NCBI GenBank assembly: GCA_018660305.1
Contig: JABJKO010000234.1
Location: forward strand, 1-56,909
Direction of reading: 5' to 3'
Length of the DNA stretch: 56,909 bases
Source of the DNA: Rhodospirillaceae bacterium
Lineage (GTDB): Bacteria; Pseudomonadota; Alphaproteobacteria; MPNO01; UBA2964
Position 1 is the first letter of the stretch. Every line of letters starts with the position of its first letter. Below the pieces are notes generated by a model. It did no database searches. It was not told the origin of the DNA and worked only from the letters and a program-made list of their open reading frames with translations. The position numbers and the translations under genes were made by a program. Below, in pieces: positions 19,136-29,819 of this stretch.

Positions 19136-20734
19136 TTAGGCTGGCATGTGCCGAAAGCGCGCCGTGCCATCACGGTCGATCTGGTCGACCAGCCCAATCT
19201 CCCAACTGAGATATTCGTTCATGTGAAACTCGATGTTCTCCTCATGGTCATAGGCCTTGTACTGAACATCGGTATTCTCATCGGCCATGTTTTCGAATCC
19301 CGGTGTCAGGGTACCGCCCATTGCCCGCCAGGAAGCCGTGCCGCCTTGCAGCACGCGCACCGGCCGATCGCTCAACGCCCGCGCATCACCGGCCGCGAGA
19401 CCGGCCAGCAAACCATCGGGTGAGGTAAAGACCACCGCCCCTTCGCCACCGATCTTGGCCAGAGATTGCGGCAACCGCGCCCGAATGGCCCACCAGGAAC
19501 CGGGGATATGGCCGGCGCGATAGTCAAGACTGGTGGCAAGATCCACCACTGTCACATCCCCCGCCTCGACCAGCGCGCGGAGGGCCTCCGCCGTCACGGT
19601 CTCGCAATCGGCAAGGGCGCCTTCCGGCATGGGAGGGGTGGATGCGCCTGTTTCCAGCCCACCACCGTCCAGGGCTCCCTTTACGAGGGCGACATTCTGC
19701 CACCCCATCTGGATCAGCCAGGAGGCGGTCATGGTGGCGCGCACCCCGTCATTATCCACCAGGGCAATGCGGGCGCCCAAGGTACCCACCCAGCGATCGG
19801 TGGCCTGAACCAGTTGGCCGCCGGGCGCATTGATCGAGCCCGGCAGGTGCCCGGCTTCATATTCCTCCGGATTGCGGACATCGAGAACATAAAGCGATCT
19901 CGTGCCGGTTTCCGCCCGCCATCCGGCCAGCACATCCGGATCGATGGTGTCGACGCCGAAGCGCCTTGTCACTCTTTGGGCGACCGCCAGAGCGCCTTCC
20001 ATCCCGCTGGCGGAGACAACGGGGAACTGCCGCCCGGCGCCTTCGTCCAGATCATAACCGGCGAGCGCCCACCCCATGGTGCCATTGCGCAGCGCCACCA
20101 CCTTGTTGGTGATTCCGGCATTGATCAGGGATTGCGCGCCGATGATGCTGCGGGTCCGCCCCGCGCAATTGACCACGATGGTGGTATCCGGATCGGTGAC
20201 GATATCGTGAACCCGATAGGCCAGTTCCGCCCCGGGGCAATCGATGCCGGTGGGAATGCTCATGCGCCGGTACTCGCCCCAGGGCCGGCTATCGAGCACC
20301 ACCATGTTGTCGCCGCGGTCTATCATCCCCTTGAGCTCATCGGCCGAGACCGAGGGCGTGCCCGACTGGTGTTCGACAAACTCACCAAAGGCCTTGCTGG
20401 GAACGTTTACGCCGCGGAAGACCACAAAACCCGCGGCCTCCCAGCCCGGCACACCACCGTCGAGGACGGAAATATCCGTATAACCCCACCGCGCCAGCCG
20501 CTCGGCCGCCCGCTCGGCGAGGTCATCGCCGCCATCGCACAGCACCATCCGCACGGACTTGCGGGGCACCCGGTCGAGAATATCGACTTCCAGATGGCTG
20601 AGCGGCACACAGACGGCGAACAACAGATGCCCGTCATTACCGAACACGCCTTCTTCCCGCACATCCAGAAGAGCCAGTTCGCTGTCATCGATAATCCAGT
20701 CACGAAGCTGTTGCGGCGACACTTTGTTGGGCAT
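19136..20734 (-). CDS. Four-domain rhodanese (sulfurtransferase), two domains without Cys
   Basis: Contains four rhodanese folds in tandem. Domain 1 (about 5-110) has Cys66 in VLCDGGDD; domain 2 (about 125-215) has Cys190 in the classic six-residue loop CAGRTR; domain 3 (about 260-360) shows ALVDNDG and domain 4 (about 380-480) VVFTSPDG at the same loop, so both lack the sulfur-carrying Cys. A short C-terminal tail (DVQYKAYDHEEN) follows. I start it at ATG 20734 with GGAAAG eight bases upstream, giving 532 residues. Probably a cytosolic persulfide carrier; partner unknown. Confidence 0.88.
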   Translation of the reverse strand: MPNKVSPQQLRDWIIDDSELALLDVREEGVFGNDGHLLFAVCVPLSHLEVDILDRVPRKSVRMVLCDGGDDLAERAAERLARWGYTDISVLDGGVPGWEAAGFVVFRGVNVPSKAFGEFVEHQSGTPSVSADELKGMIDRGDNMVVLDSRPWGEYRRMSIPTGIDCPGAELAYRVHDIVTDPDTTIVVNCAGRTRSIIGAQSLINAGITNKVVALRNGTMGWALAGYDLDEGAGRQFPVVSASGMEGALAVAQRVTRRFGVDTIDPDVLAGWRAETGTRSLYVLDVRNPEEYEAGHLPGSINAPGGQLVQATDRWVGTLGARIALVDNDGVRATMTASWLIQMGWQNVALVKGALDGGGLETGASTPPMPEGALADCETVTAEALRALVEAGDVTVVDLATSLDYRAGHIPGSWWAIRARLPQSLAKIGGEGAVVFTSPDGLLAGLAAGDARALSDRPVRVLQGGTASWRAMGGTLTPGFENMADENTDVQYKAYDHEENIEFHMNEYLSWEIGLVDQIDRDGTARFRHMPA

Positions 20735-20814
20735 GAGTTCGACTTTCCGAAAAATGTTACTGTTGGTTTTGCTGCATTCTAGGCACGACACAACGCCCAT
20801 GCCATAGTCAGTTC

Positions 20815-21744
20815 ATGGTTAGTCCCCCCGCAGCGGAAATCGCGCATATCTTTGACCGTCGGGCGGTGCGGCATCATCGCCAGCGGGCGCTATTCCGGTT
20901 TTCGGAATATGACTTTCTGTTTCGCGAAATCGGGGCGCGATTGGCGGAACGGCTGGGCGACATAAACCGAACCTTCGATTGCGCCATCGATCTCGGTTGC
21001 CATGGCGGGCTGTTGCGTAACGCCCTCTCGGGCAGTGGTAAAGTCCACCGGTTTATCGAATCCGACCTTTTCGTGGGTCTGCGGCCGGCCGAGGGACAGA
21101 ATGTTGTGGCGGACGAAGAGTTTCTGCCGTTCGCGCCGGGGTCGGCCGACCTGGTTCTGAGCAATCTCAATTTGCACTGGATCAACGATCTGCCGGGCGC
21201 GCTTATTCAGATCAAGCGCACTCTGCGGCCCGACGGTCTGTTTCTGGCCGCCATGTTTGGCGGCGATACGCTTTGTGAATTGCGCCATGTGCTGATCGAG
21301 GCGGAAACCGCGCTGGCAGGCGGTGCCGCCCCCCGCGTTTCCCCCTTCGCCGATTTGGCTGATGCCGCCTCTCTGCTGCAGCGGGCGGGTTTTGCCCTGC
21401 CCGTCGCCGATATGGACACAATCACGGTAACCTATCCCGATGCCTTCGCCCTGATGCGCGAGCTACGGGGTATGGGGGAGACCAATGCGGTGGCGGAGCG
21501 GCAATCGGGCTTTACGTCGCGGCGCACGTTATTTGATGCCGCGGCGCGCTATGGCGACCACTACGCCGATTCCGACGGCCGCATCCCGGCGACCTTCCAA
21601 ATTCTCTACCTCGCCGGATGGGCGCCTCACGAGTCGCAACAGCAGCCTGTCCGACCGGGAAGCGCGCAAAGCAGACTGGCGGATGCGTTGGAAACCAGCG
21701 AGAAAACGGCGGGTGAAAAAACCAAGCCGGAACCTAGAAAATAA
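20815..21744 (+). CDS. NDUFAF5/BioC-like methyltransferase-fold protein
   Basis: Resembles the alphaproteobacterial relatives of the mitochondrial complex I assembly factor NDUFAF5. Features are IFDRRAVRHHRQRA near the N-terminus, the SAM loop IDLGCHGGLLRNAL, SNLNLHWINDLPGAL, and MFGGDTLCELRHVLIEAE. NDUFAF5 hydroxylates an arginine of complex I; BioC-type carboxyl methylation is an alternative but no biotin genes are near. The C-terminal 40 residues are charged and probably disordered. It diverges from the rhodanese gene over 80 bp and is convergent with the MFS gene. Confidence 0.8.
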   Translation: MVSPPAAEIAHIFDRRAVRHHRQRALFRFSEYDFLFREIGARLAERLGDINRTFDCAIDLGCHGGLLRNALSGSGKVHRFIESDLFVGLRPAEGQNVVADEEFLPFAPGSADLVLSNLNLHWINDLPGALIQIKRTLRPDGLFLAAMFGGDTLCELRHVLIEAETALAGGAAPRVSPFADLADAASLLQRAGFALPVADMDTITVTYPDAFALMRELRGMGETNAVAERQSGFTSRRTLFDAAARYGDHYADSDGRIPATFQILYLAGWAPHESQQQPVRPGSAQSRLADALETSEKTAGEKTKPEPRK

Positions 21745-21747
21745 GGT

Positions 21748-23019
21748 TTAAGCGGCGGCTCCGGCGGGAACGGAATCATCGCGTGCCTTGTCGCGTTTTT
21801 CCGGCACCGACCAGGCCAGTATTGCGGCGAGCAGCGCCAGCGCTAACCCGACAATCCAAGTCCAGTCATAGCGCGCGAAGCTGTCAAAGATCCAGCCAGC
21901 CATCACCGCCCCGACGGCTCCGCCAAGAGAATGGCCGGCAAACATGATGCCCATGGTCAGCCCCATGGTGTTTATCCCGAGATGGCTTGCCACCAACCCC
22001 GCCGTTGGCGGCACGGTAGCGAAATCGAGCGTTCCGAAAAGCACCGCGAACGCCAACAGGAGAATCACATTGTCGGTGAGAAAAAACAGCATAATAAAGG
22101 TTAGCGCCCGCAGAAAATAGACGCTGCCCAGCAAAGCCGGCCGGTGGAAACGATCCGTGAGATAGCCGGAGATGATCATGCCGACCATGTCGAACCCGGC
22201 CAGAATACCGATCGCCGCCGCTCCGGTTGTGAGGTTGAAGCCGCAGGCCTTCGCATAGGGGATAAGGTGAACCTTGACGATGCCCGCCGTGGTAAATCCA
22301 CAAATGAAATATGAGCCCCCGAGAAGCCAGAAGATGGGGCTGCGAAAAACGTGAAGCAGTCTGGTGCTGACGCTGGCACTCGCGCTTAAACCGGAGGAAT
22401 CCGCCTTGGTGTCGGGAACCTTATTGTCGAGCAGAAACAGCGAGCCGAACCCAAGCACCGCAATAATAATACCAAAGCCGAATAAAGTCGGCCGCCAGCC
22501 GATTTCCGTTACCGCCCAGGCGATCACCGGTATAAAAATGAGCTGGCCACCGCCGACACCGGAGGTTCCGATCGACGTGGCGAGGCCCCGGTTTTCCTCG
22601 AAATTACGAGAGATCGTTGCGGTGACCACCGGCAGGCTGATCATGCCGTACCCGATGGCCGACGCGGTGCAAAACAGCCCGAAAAAGACCCAGCTGGCTG
22701 TTACGGGCAACGACGCCGTTCCCATAAACGACGTGAGGGAAACGCACATACCGCTCAAAATCATCCCGCCGGCGACGAGCAACCGGGGGCCAAACTTGTC
22801 CTGAAAATGGCCGGCGATCGGCGCGACCGACCCCATGACAATCATGATCAACGCCGCCCCGAACGACATAAAGGTCTGCGACCATTCGAATTCGCTTCCC
22901 CATCCCGGAATCAGCACCGGCAACGCCATCCGCGCCGAGAACGAAAAGCTCAAGGCAAAGAACAGGATTGCGACGATGATCCAACCACGGGGGTTGGTGC
23001 GGAAAATGGTCATAAACAT
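21748..23019 (-). CDS. MFS transporter, monocarboxylate/OFA-like
   Basis: A 423-residue protein with about 12 hydrophobic helices. The early segment FALSFSFSARMALPVLIPGWGSEF, the loop GHFQDKFGPRLLVAGG (the MFS signature between helices 2 and 3), and RGLATSIGTSGVGGGQLIFIP place it with prokaryotic relatives of monocarboxylate carriers. Substrate unknown. It sits alone, leftward, 58 bp upstream of mutT. Confidence 0.82.
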   Translation of the reverse strand: MFMTIFRTNPRGWIIVAILFFALSFSFSARMALPVLIPGWGSEFEWSQTFMSFGAALIMIVMGSVAPIAGHFQDKFGPRLLVAGGMILSGMCVSLTSFMGTASLPVTASWVFFGLFCTASAIGYGMISLPVVTATISRNFEENRGLATSIGTSGVGGGQLIFIPVIAWAVTEIGWRPTLFGFGIIIAVLGFGSLFLLDNKVPDTKADSSGLSASASVSTRLLHVFRSPIFWLLGGSYFICGFTTAGIVKVHLIPYAKACGFNLTTGAAAIGILAGFDMVGMIISGYLTDRFHRPALLGSVYFLRALTFIMLFFLTDNVILLLAFAVLFGTLDFATVPPTAGLVASHLGINTMGLTMGIMFAGHSLGGAVGAVMAGWIFDSFARYDWTWIVGLALALLAAILAWSVPEKRDKARDDSVPAGAAA

Positions 23020-23077
23020 GGATTGAACATCCAGCGAAGAAAAAAGGGTGTCGACGCCATGACGACAGAGAGCCCCC

Positions 23078-23506
23078 TCACAGAAAATCTCTCAGCATGG
23101 CGACCAGCGGCACGTCGGCCGGCGGCATGGGGTAGTTTCGAAGCTCCAGAGGACGCACCCATTTAAGCGCCTGTCCTTCCCGTGGCGTGACTGTACCCTC
23201 CCAAACCCGGCAGACATAAAGCGGCATCAGCAAATGAAACGTCTCATAGGCGTGGCTGGCAAAGGTCAGCGGCGCAAGACAATTTTCGGTGACATCGATA
23301 CCGATTTCTTCCTGAAGCTCGCGGATCAGGGCGGCCTCGGGCGTCTCGCCGTCATCCACCTTGCCACCGGGAAATTCCCACAGACCCGCCATCGCCTTGC
23401 CTTCGGGCCGCTGGGCGATGAGGACACGGCCATCCACATCGACCAGCGCGACGGCGACGACCAGGACAACCGGCGGGGTGGCGGGATCAGGTGCGGTAAT
23501 CGGCAT
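23078..23506 (-). CDS. mutT: MutT, 8-oxo-dGTP diphosphatase (Nudix)
   Basis: Cleans oxidised dGTP from the nucleotide pool. The 142-residue protein has the full Nudix box from GGKVDDGET through RELQEEIGI, with all glutamates present, and PLTFASHAYETFHLLMPLYVC downstream. The start overlaps the end of argJ by 20 bases, so the two are coupled, an arrangement seen in many Alphaproteobacteria. Confidence 0.93.
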   Translation of the reverse strand: MPITAPDPATPPVVLVVAVALVDVDGRVLIAQRPEGKAMAGLWEFPGGKVDDGETPEAALIRELQEEIGIDVTENCLAPLTFASHAYETFHLLMPLYVCRVWEGTVTPREGQALKWVRPLELRNYPMPPADVPLVAMLRDFL

Positions 23507-24716
23507 TTATATCGATATAGCCGTGGGTGAGATCGCAGGTCCAGACAGTGGCACTGCCCTTCCCGACGCCGACGTCGGCGGCAATGTCGATGGTCTGGCC
23601 CTTCATATGTTTCGCGACGGGGGTCTCATCGTAGCCCGGCCGCCGTAAGCCGTCTTCGGCGACGACGATGCCACCGATCCGGATTTCGAGCCTGTCGCGA
23701 TCCGCTTTCTCGCCTGCCTTGCCGACGGCCATGACGATGCGGCCCCAATTGGCGTCTTCGCCGGCGATTGCCGTCTTGACCAGCGGCGAGTTGGCGATGG
23801 ACAGCGCGATGCGCTTGGCCGCCTTTGCCGACGCCGCACCGGTCACCGTCACCGAGATAAATTTGCTGGCCCCTTCGCCATCGCGCACGATCTGCTGCGC
23901 AAGATCAATCATCAGCTCGGTCAGCTTGTTTCTGAAATCGCCGAACCGGGGATCCGCCGCCTTGGTAATCTTCCGATGACCCGCCTGCCCCGTGGCACAC
24001 AGAAGAACGGTGTCGCTGGTCGACGTATCGCTATCAACGGTGATCGCATTAAACGATTTGTCGGTGGCCGCGCGCAGCGCGGCCTGCAGGGCATCCTGAG
24101 TCACCTTGGCATCGGTAAAGACATAGCCGAGCATGGTCGCCATGTCGGGCGCGATCATACCGCTGCCCTTGGCGATGCCGTTCAGGGTGACCGGTACCCC
24201 GTCGATCATCGCCGTGCGGGTCGCCGCCTTCGGGAACGTATCGGTGGTCATGATGGCGTCCGCCGCCGCCCGCCAGTCTCCGCCGGCCAAATTTTTACGC
24301 AAGCGCGGCAAGGCGCTGACCAGCCGTTTCACCGGCAGGGGCTCGCCGATCACGCCCGTCGATGACACGAATACCTGATTTTGGGGGCACCCTATGAGTT
24401 TCGCCGTCGCGCTTACCGTATCGCGGACAGCCGCATCACCGACCTTGCCGGTAAAGGCGTTGGCATTGCCCGAATTGACCACGATGGCCCGTACATGGCC
24501 GCTTTTCAGGGCCTTGCGGCACCAATCAATCGGCGCGGCGGCTGTCAAAGACTGGGTAAACACCCCGGAGATGGTGGTTCCACGGGCCAGTTCAGCCAGC
24601 ATGACATCGCTGCGGCCCTTGTATTTAAGCCCACAGGCGCCAGCGGCTAAACTGACGCCGTTAACGGGGCTCAGTTTGGGAAACCGGGCGGGCGCGAGAG
24701 GGGATTTCTTAACCAT
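23487..24716 (-). CDS. argJ: ArgJ, glutamate N-acetyltransferase / amino-acid acetyltransferase
   Basis: Recycles the acetyl group in arginine synthesis. The 409-residue precursor has the self-cleavage site in DMATMLGYVFTDA, where the Thr of ATML becomes the nucleophile of the beta chain. GVFTQSLTAAAPIDWC, the N-AFTGK segment and the final GYIDINADYRT are all family-typical. It overlaps mutT by 20 bases at its 3-prime end and diverges from secA across 227 bp. Confidence 0.96.
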   Translation of the reverse strand: MVKKSPLAPARFPKLSPVNGVSLAAGACGLKYKGRSDVMLAELARGTTISGVFTQSLTAAAPIDWCRKALKSGHVRAIVVNSGNANAFTGKVGDAAVRDTVSATAKLIGCPQNQVFVSSTGVIGEPLPVKRLVSALPRLRKNLAGGDWRAAADAIMTTDTFPKAATRTAMIDGVPVTLNGIAKGSGMIAPDMATMLGYVFTDAKVTQDALQAALRAATDKSFNAITVDSDTSTSDTVLLCATGQAGHRKITKAADPRFGDFRNKLTELMIDLAQQIVRDGEGASKFISVTVTGAASAKAAKRIALSIANSPLVKTAIAGEDANWGRIVMAVGKAGEKADRDRLEIRIGGIVVAEDGLRRPGYDETPVAKHMKGQTIDIAADVGVGKGSATVWTCDLTHGYIDINADYRT

Positions 24717-24846
24717 TGAGAAAGATACCGGAAATCAGAGCGGAGAAAGACCGGATACACCGCATGAAACAACGAAAAACATGGCAATAATTGGTTCACC
24801 AAGATGTCGCATACTCGGCCCATGCAAACAAGCCGGCCCGAATTCG

Positions 24847-24875
24847 TTGACAGCGGGGAATCGTGTCCCTATGTG
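24847..24875 (+). promoter_or_regulatory. Probable sigma-70 promoter of secA
   Basis: TTGACA at 24847-24852 and TATGTG at 24870-24875 are separated by exactly 17 bases, about 70 bases before the secA ATG. The -35 is perfect and the -10 is fair. A second -10-like TATGCT lies near 24893. Nothing else is evident in the 227-bp argJ-secA gap. Confidence 0.5.
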
Positions 24876-24943
24876 TCCTTGGTCCGGCATATATGCTAAA
24901 CGAATTCTCCACAACCGATTTTGCCGAAATATAGAGAAACCAT

Positions 24944-27742
24944 ATGATTAGCGCGCTTGCCCAGCGGGTATTTGGATCTTCCAATGCCCGTTATCTAAAA
25001 CGGTTGGAAAATACCGTCGCGGAAATAAACGCGCTCGAGCCGGAGCTCGAAAGCCTGAGCGACGACGATCTCAAGGCGCGGACGGACATGCTGCGCCGCC
25101 GCCATGAAGAGGGTGAATCGCTCGATGATCTTCTGGTGCCCGCTTTCGCGACGGTTCGCGAAGCCGCCAAGCGTACATTGGGCCAACGGCATTTCGACGT
25201 GCAGCTCATGGGCGGCATGGTGCTGCACCGGGGCAACATCGCCGAAATGAAGACTGGTGAAGGCAAGACCCTGGTCGCGACACTGCCAGTCTATTTGAAC
25301 GCGCTGTCCGGCAAGGGCGTTCACGTGGTTACGGTCAATGATTATCTGGCGACACGTGATGCCGAATGGATGGGGCAAATTTATCAGTTTCTTGGTCTCA
25401 CGGTCGGCTGCATCGTCCATGATCTCGACGATTCCGGGCGTCTTGCGGCCTACGCCGCCGATGTGACTTATGGCACCAATAACGAATTCGGCTTCGATTA
25501 TCTGCGCGACAATATGAAATTCCGGCTGGAGGACATGGTCCAGCGGATCAACTACGCCATCGTCGACGAGGTCGACAGCATCCTGATCGATGAGGCACGC
25601 ACGCCCTTGATTATCTCGGGCCCGACCGACGATTCATCGGAAATGTACCGCAAGATCGATACCATCATTCCGAAGCTGGATCCGAGCGACTACGAGAAGG
25701 AAGAAAAACACCGCACCGTCGCGCTGAACGAGCAGGGCACCGAAAAGGTGGAAAAACTGCTGGGCGAGATCGATATGCTGGAAGAAGGGACTTCCCTTTA
25801 CGATATCAGCAACGTCACGCTGGTCCACCATGTCAACCAGGCGCTCAAGGCGCACACCCTGTTCCAGCGCGATACCGATTACATCGTCAAAGACGATCAG
25901 GTCATCATCATCGACGAGTTTACCGGCCGCATGATGGAAGGACGGCGCTATTCAGAAGGCCTGCACCAGGCGCTGGAAGCAAAGGAAAACGCCCACGTCC
26001 AGAACGAGAACCAGACCCTGGCCTCGATCACCTTCCAGAATTACTTCCGGCTCTATGAAAAACTCGCCGGCATGACCGGCACGGCGATGACCGAAGCAGC
26101 CGAGTTCGGCGACATCTACAAGCTGGAAGTCGTTGAAATGGACACTAACCTGCCCTGCATCCGTCTTGACGAGGATGACGAGGTATACCGCACGGCCAAT
26201 GAAAAGCACGAAGCCATCATCGCGCTGATCGAGGAGTGCCAGTCCAAAAATCAGCCTACCCTGGTGGGTACCGTTTCCATCGAGAAATCGGAGCTTCTTG
26301 CGGGCCTGCTTAAAAAACGCAACGTGCCCCACAATGTGCTGAACGCCCGCTATCATGAGCAGGAAGCGGCCATCATCGCGCAGGCCGGCAAGCCGGGTCA
26401 GGTGACCATCGCCACCAACATGGCCGGACGCGGCACCGATATTCAGCTTGGCGGCAATGTGGACATGCGCATCGAGGAGGAACTCGCAAAACTCAAGAGT
26501 GACGACGAACGGACCGAGCGCGAGCCGGAAGTCCGGAAAACCATCGAAGCTGAAATTGCCGCCGCGCGGGAAGTGGTCCTGAAAGCCGGCGGTCTCTGCA
26601 TCATCGGCACCGAGCGTCACGAAGCCCGCCGCATCGACAATCAGCTCCGTGGACGCGGCGGCCGCCAGGGCGATCCCGGCCGGTCCAAGTTCTTCCTGTC
26701 GCTGGAAGACGACCTGATGCGCATCTTCGGCTCCGAGCGCATCGACAGCATGTTGCAGAAGCTTGGGCTGGAAGAGGGCGAGGCCATCGTCCATCCGTGG
26801 ATCAACAAGGCGCTGGAAAAGGCGCAGAAAAAGGTCGAAGAACGCAATTTCGAGATCCGCAAAAACCTGCTGCGCTTCGACGACGTGATGAATGACCAGC
26901 GCAAGGTCATCTATGAACAGCGACGCGAGTTGATGGAAACCGATGACGTATCGACAACCGTCGCTGACATGCGTCATGAAGTCATCGAAGACGTGGTCTC
27001 CCTGTGTATTCCGGAAAAGGCTTACGCCGAGCAATGGGATGTGGGCACGCTCCATGAAGAAGCCCTGCGCATCATCGGTCTCGATCTACCGGTCGCGGAA
27101 TGGGCCAAGGAAGAAGGCATTGCCGACGAGGAAATTCGTCAGCGGCTAACCGACGCGGCGGACCGGCGGATGGCCGAGAAAGTAGCCAATTACGGTCCCG
27201 AGCTGATGCGAATGGCCGAAAAGAGCGTTCTTCTGCAAGTTCTCGACCAAATCTGGAAAGATCACCTGCTGTCGCTCGATCATCTGCGGCAGGGCATCGG
27301 CCTGCGCGCCTACGCGCAGAAGGACCCGCTTAACGAATATAAGCGCGAAGCCTTCGATTTGTTCGAACAGATGCTGGCCAGCCTCCGTGAGCAGGTGACC
27401 CTGGTTCTCTGTCACATGGAAATTTCAACCGACCCCAGCGAGCTTGCCATGCAGGAAGCCGGGGAAATGTATGAATCTCACGACGACCCGGCCTTCGCTG
27501 AAGCCAACGGAAATATGGATGAATTGCATCCGGCGGCGGCCGCCCTCACCGTGGTCAATAACCCCAACGCCATTCCGGCCAGCGCCAACCCGGAGGACGT
27601 TCCCTCGGGCTGGCGTCTGCATGAACCCCTTGGCCGCTGGATCGATCCCGAAGATTCCTCGAGCTGGGGCAAGGTGCCGCGCAACGCCGCCTGCCCCTGC
27701 GGATCGGGCAAGAAATTCAAGCACTGCCACGGTCAGACCTGA
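24944..27742 (+). CDS. secA: SecA preprotein translocase ATPase
   Basis: Motor that drives unfolded preproteins through SecYEG. The 932-residue protein has the first nucleotide-binding fold with MKTGEGKTL and [20 protein letters not shown], the preprotein cross-linking domain, the second fold with [15 protein letters not shown], helical scaffold and wing domains, and the C-terminal zinc motif [14 protein letters not shown] that binds SecB. Length and motifs are complete. The region after it (27743-27831) has short GC-rich repeats but no convincing terminator. Confidence 0.98.
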   Translation: MISALAQRVFGSSNARYLKRLENTVAEINALEPELESLSDDDLKARTDMLRRRHEEGESLDDLLVPAFATVREAAKRTLGQRHFDVQLMGGMVLHRGNIAEMKTGEGKTLVATLPVYLNALSGKGVHVVTVNDYLATRDAEWMGQIYQFLGLTVGCIVHDLDDSGRLAAYAADVTYGTNNEFGFDYLRDNMKFRLEDMVQRINYAIVDEVDSILIDEARTPLIISGPTDDSSEMYRKIDTIIPKLDPSDYEKEEKHRTVALNEQGTEKVEKLLGEIDMLEEGTSLYDISNVTLVHHVNQALKAHTLFQRDTDYIVKDDQVIIIDEFTGRMMEGRRYSEGLHQALEAKENAHVQNENQTLASITFQNYFRLYEKLAGMTGTAMTEAAEFGDIYKLEVVEMDTNLPCIRLDEDDEVYRTANEKHEAIIALIEECQSKNQPTLVGTVSIEKSELLAGLLKKRNVPHNVLNARYHEQEAAIIAQAGKPGQVTIATNMAGRGTDIQLGGNVDMRIEEELAKLKSDDERTEREPEVRKTIEAEIAAAREVVLKAGGLCIIGTERHEARRIDNQLRGRGGRQGDPGRSKFFLSLEDDLMRIFGSERIDSMLQKLGLEEGEAIVHPWINKALEKAQKKVEERNFEIRKNLLRFDDVMNDQRKVIYEQRRELMETDDVSTTVADMRHEVIEDVVSLCIPEKAYAEQWDVGTLHEEALRIIGLDLPVAEWAKEEGIADEEIRQRLTDAADRRMAEKVANYGPELMRMAEKSVLLQVLDQIWKDHLLSLDHLRQGIGLRAYAQKDPLNEYKREAFDLFEQMLASLREQVTLVLCHMEISTDPSELAMQEAGEMYESHDDPAFAEANGNMDELHPAAAALTVVNNPNAIPASANPEDVPSGWRLHEPLGRWIDPEDSSSWGKVPRNAACPCGSGKKFKHCHGQT

Positions 27743-27831
27743 CCCCGCTTTGGATCCGGGGCACTGCCTGGTCCAGTATTCCGCTAAATTGACGGATCTA
27801 AACCGGAGGGTCCGTAGCAGACCGGTTGGTT

Positions 27832-28791
27832 CTATGCCGTCAGGGCCTCATTACCCATTGTCAGGAAACGCTCGCGGCGACGCGACCGAAGGGTGGGGCC
27901 GTCCATCCCATCCAACGTCCTGATGGCGTCTTCCACCGCGTCCCCGACGGTACGCACCGCTTCCTCCGGGCTGCGATGGGCGGCGCCGAGCGGTTCGGGA
28001 ATGATGCTATCGATAACACCGAATTCCAGCAGATCATCGGCCGTCATCTTGAGTGCTTCCGCGGCTTCTTCCGCATGATCGGCGCTGCGCCACAGAATCG
28101 AGGCGCAGCCTTCGGGGGAGATCACGGAATAGATCGAATATTGCATCATCAGCACCTTATTCGCCGCGGCAATGGCGATGGCGCCGCCGGATCCTCCTTC
28201 GCCGATGACGACGCTGACCATGGGGACGGTGAGCTGCAGGCATTTTTCGATGGACCGCGCGATGGCTTCCGCCTGGCCGCGTTCTTCCGCGCCAATACCG
28301 GGATAAGCGCCCGGCGTGTCCACGAAGGTCAAGATGGGAATATTAAAGCGCTGCGCCAAATCCATGAGCCGGATGGCCTTGCGGTATCCTTCGGGGCGCG
28401 CCATACCGAAATTATGCTGGAGACGGGATTCGGTATCGTTGCCTTTTTCCTGGCCAATGACGACAACCGACCGGCCGCGAAATCGCCCTAGCCCGCCAAG
28501 GATAGCCGTGTCCTCGGCATAGGCCCTGTCGCCGGCCAACGGCGTAAACTCATCCACCAGGCCGCCGATAAAATCGACGCAGTGCGGGCGGTTGGGGTGC
28601 CGGGCCACCTGTACTTTTTGCCAGGCCGACAGCTTGCCGTATATCTGGCTGACAGAGCGGTCGATCCGGCTCTGCAGCTTGGACACCTCGTCGGCGATCT
28701 TAATGTCGCCGATATCGTTCAGGTGGCGAAGTTCCTCCATCTTGCCTTCAAGCTCGGCAATGGATTTTTCAAACTCAAGGAAATGCTGCAT
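27832..28791 (-). CDS. accA: Acetyl-CoA carboxylase carboxyltransferase alpha subunit
   Basis: With AccD transfers carboxyl from biotin to acetyl-CoA, the first step of fatty acid synthesis. The 319-residue protein has [18 protein letters not shown] at the start, then [34 protein letters not shown] and [15 protein letters not shown], all hallmark segments. GGGGAG precedes the ATG. It lies 46 bases downstream of xerD, a common alphaproteobacterial pair. Confidence 0.97.
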   Translation of the reverse strand: MQHFLEFEKSIAELEGKMEELRHLNDIGDIKIADEVSKLQSRIDRSVSQIYGKLSAWQKVQVARHPNRPHCVDFIGGLVDEFTPLAGDRAYAEDTAILGGLGRFRGRSVVVIGQEKGNDTESRLQHNFGMARPEGYRKAIRLMDLAQRFNIPILTFVDTPGAYPGIGAEERGQAEAIARSIEKCLQLTVPMVSVVIGEGGSGGAIAIAAANKVLMMQYSIYSVISPEGCASILWRSADHAEEAAEALKMTADDLLEFGVIDSIIPEPLGAAHRSPEEAVRTVGDAVEDAIRTLDGMDGPTLRSRRRERFLTMGNEALTA

Positions 28792-28837
28792 AGGGCTCCC
28801 CGGTATTTCAGCAGGTCTATAGGGTGGCGCACGGCGA

Positions 28838-29758
28838 TTAAAGGGTGGCTCCCGCCAATGGATGGTAGTTCCGTACCAGTGATTTTAGCCGCTCGTCCAG
28901 TACATGGGTGTAAATTTGTGTTGTCGAGATATCGGCGTGGCCCAGCATCTGCTGAACCGACCGCAAATCCGCGTCATGGGCCAGCATGTGGCTGGCAAAG
29001 GCATGACGCAGCACATGCGGCGACACGATGGCCGGGTCGAGCCCCGCCGATGCCGCCAATTCCTTGAGCATGATGCCGAACTGATCCCGCGACAGATGAC
29101 CGGATCGGGCCCGCCGGACCGGAAACAGCCACGGTGACGCGGCGCCCTCCGCCATAAACTGCACCCGGTGAGGGAGCCAGGCATCCACCGCCTGCCGCGC
29201 CGGCTCGCTCAACGGGACCATGCGCTCCCGCCCGCCTTTGCCGCGAACGACGATCACGGACCGGTCCCGCGCCAGAGCCCCGAGCGGCAAGCCAACCAGT
29301 TCGGACACGCGCAGCCCTGTCGCGTAAAGCAGCTCCATCAGGGCGACCAGCCTGTGACCGCGGGGTCCCGCCTCTTGCTGCGCCGCCCCCAGCAGTTTCT
29401 CGACTTCTGCTTCGGTCAGAATTTTGGGGAGCGGCCGCCCGCGCCGCGGACTGTCGACACCCGTACTGGGATCGTCCGTACGAACGCCCTCCGCCACCAG
29501 AAATTTGAAATACTGCCGCAGGGCCGATAAGCGCCGAGCCGATGTTGTCGCCGTCATCCCACGGTCGGCGAGAGACGTAATATAAAGCCTTACCAGCGCC
29601 GTATCCGCCGTCAACGGGGCCCCGCCGCGCACTGCCGCGAAGGCGGAAAAATCGTCGAGATCGCGGCGATAGGCTTCTTTGGTGTTTTTCGCCGCGCCCC
29701 GCTCGACGACAATCATTTCGAGAAACGACTCAATGTGATCAAACGGTGCGTCAACCAT
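28838..29758 (-). CDS. xerD: XerD-type site-specific tyrosine recombinase
   Basis: Resolves chromosome dimers at dif with XerC. The 306-residue protein has the SAM-like core-binding domain (about 5-95) and a catalytic domain with Arg150 (TGLRVSEL), Lys174 (VRGKGGRER), His248 and Arg251 (HVLRHAF), His274 (LGHADIST) and Tyr283 (QIYTH). All six catalytic positions are present. It is a housekeeping gene here; no integrase-linked island is seen around it. Confidence 0.93.
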   Translation of the reverse strand: MVDAPFDHIESFLEMIVVERGAAKNTKEAYRRDLDDFSAFAAVRGGAPLTADTALVRLYITSLADRGMTATTSARRLSALRQYFKFLVAEGVRTDDPSTGVDSPRRGRPLPKILTEAEVEKLLGAAQQEAGPRGHRLVALMELLYATGLRVSELVGLPLGALARDRSVIVVRGKGGRERMVPLSEPARQAVDAWLPHRVQFMAEGAASPWLFPVRRARSGHLSRDQFGIMLKELAASAGLDPAIVSPHVLRHAFASHMLAHDADLRSVQQMLGHADISTTQIYTHVLDERLKSLVRNYHPLAGATL

Positions 29759-29819
29759 GCCGTTCTACCTTAGCGTCCCGAGGCCTATGGCCCCAAGGGT
29801 CGGCGGCCCTGCGGATTCG

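Noticed and set aside
19466..20782. 438-aa plus-strand frame over the rhodanese gene
   Set aside because: Composition is typical of an antisense GC-skew frame; the minus strand encodes four recognisable domains.
25952..27055. 367-aa minus-strand frame inside secA
   Set aside because: SecA is complete and unmistakable on the plus strand; the frame has no recognisable motif.
28838..29758. Mobile-element integrase
   Set aside because: All features match chromosomal XerD; it pairs with accA and there are no flanking repeats or cargo.
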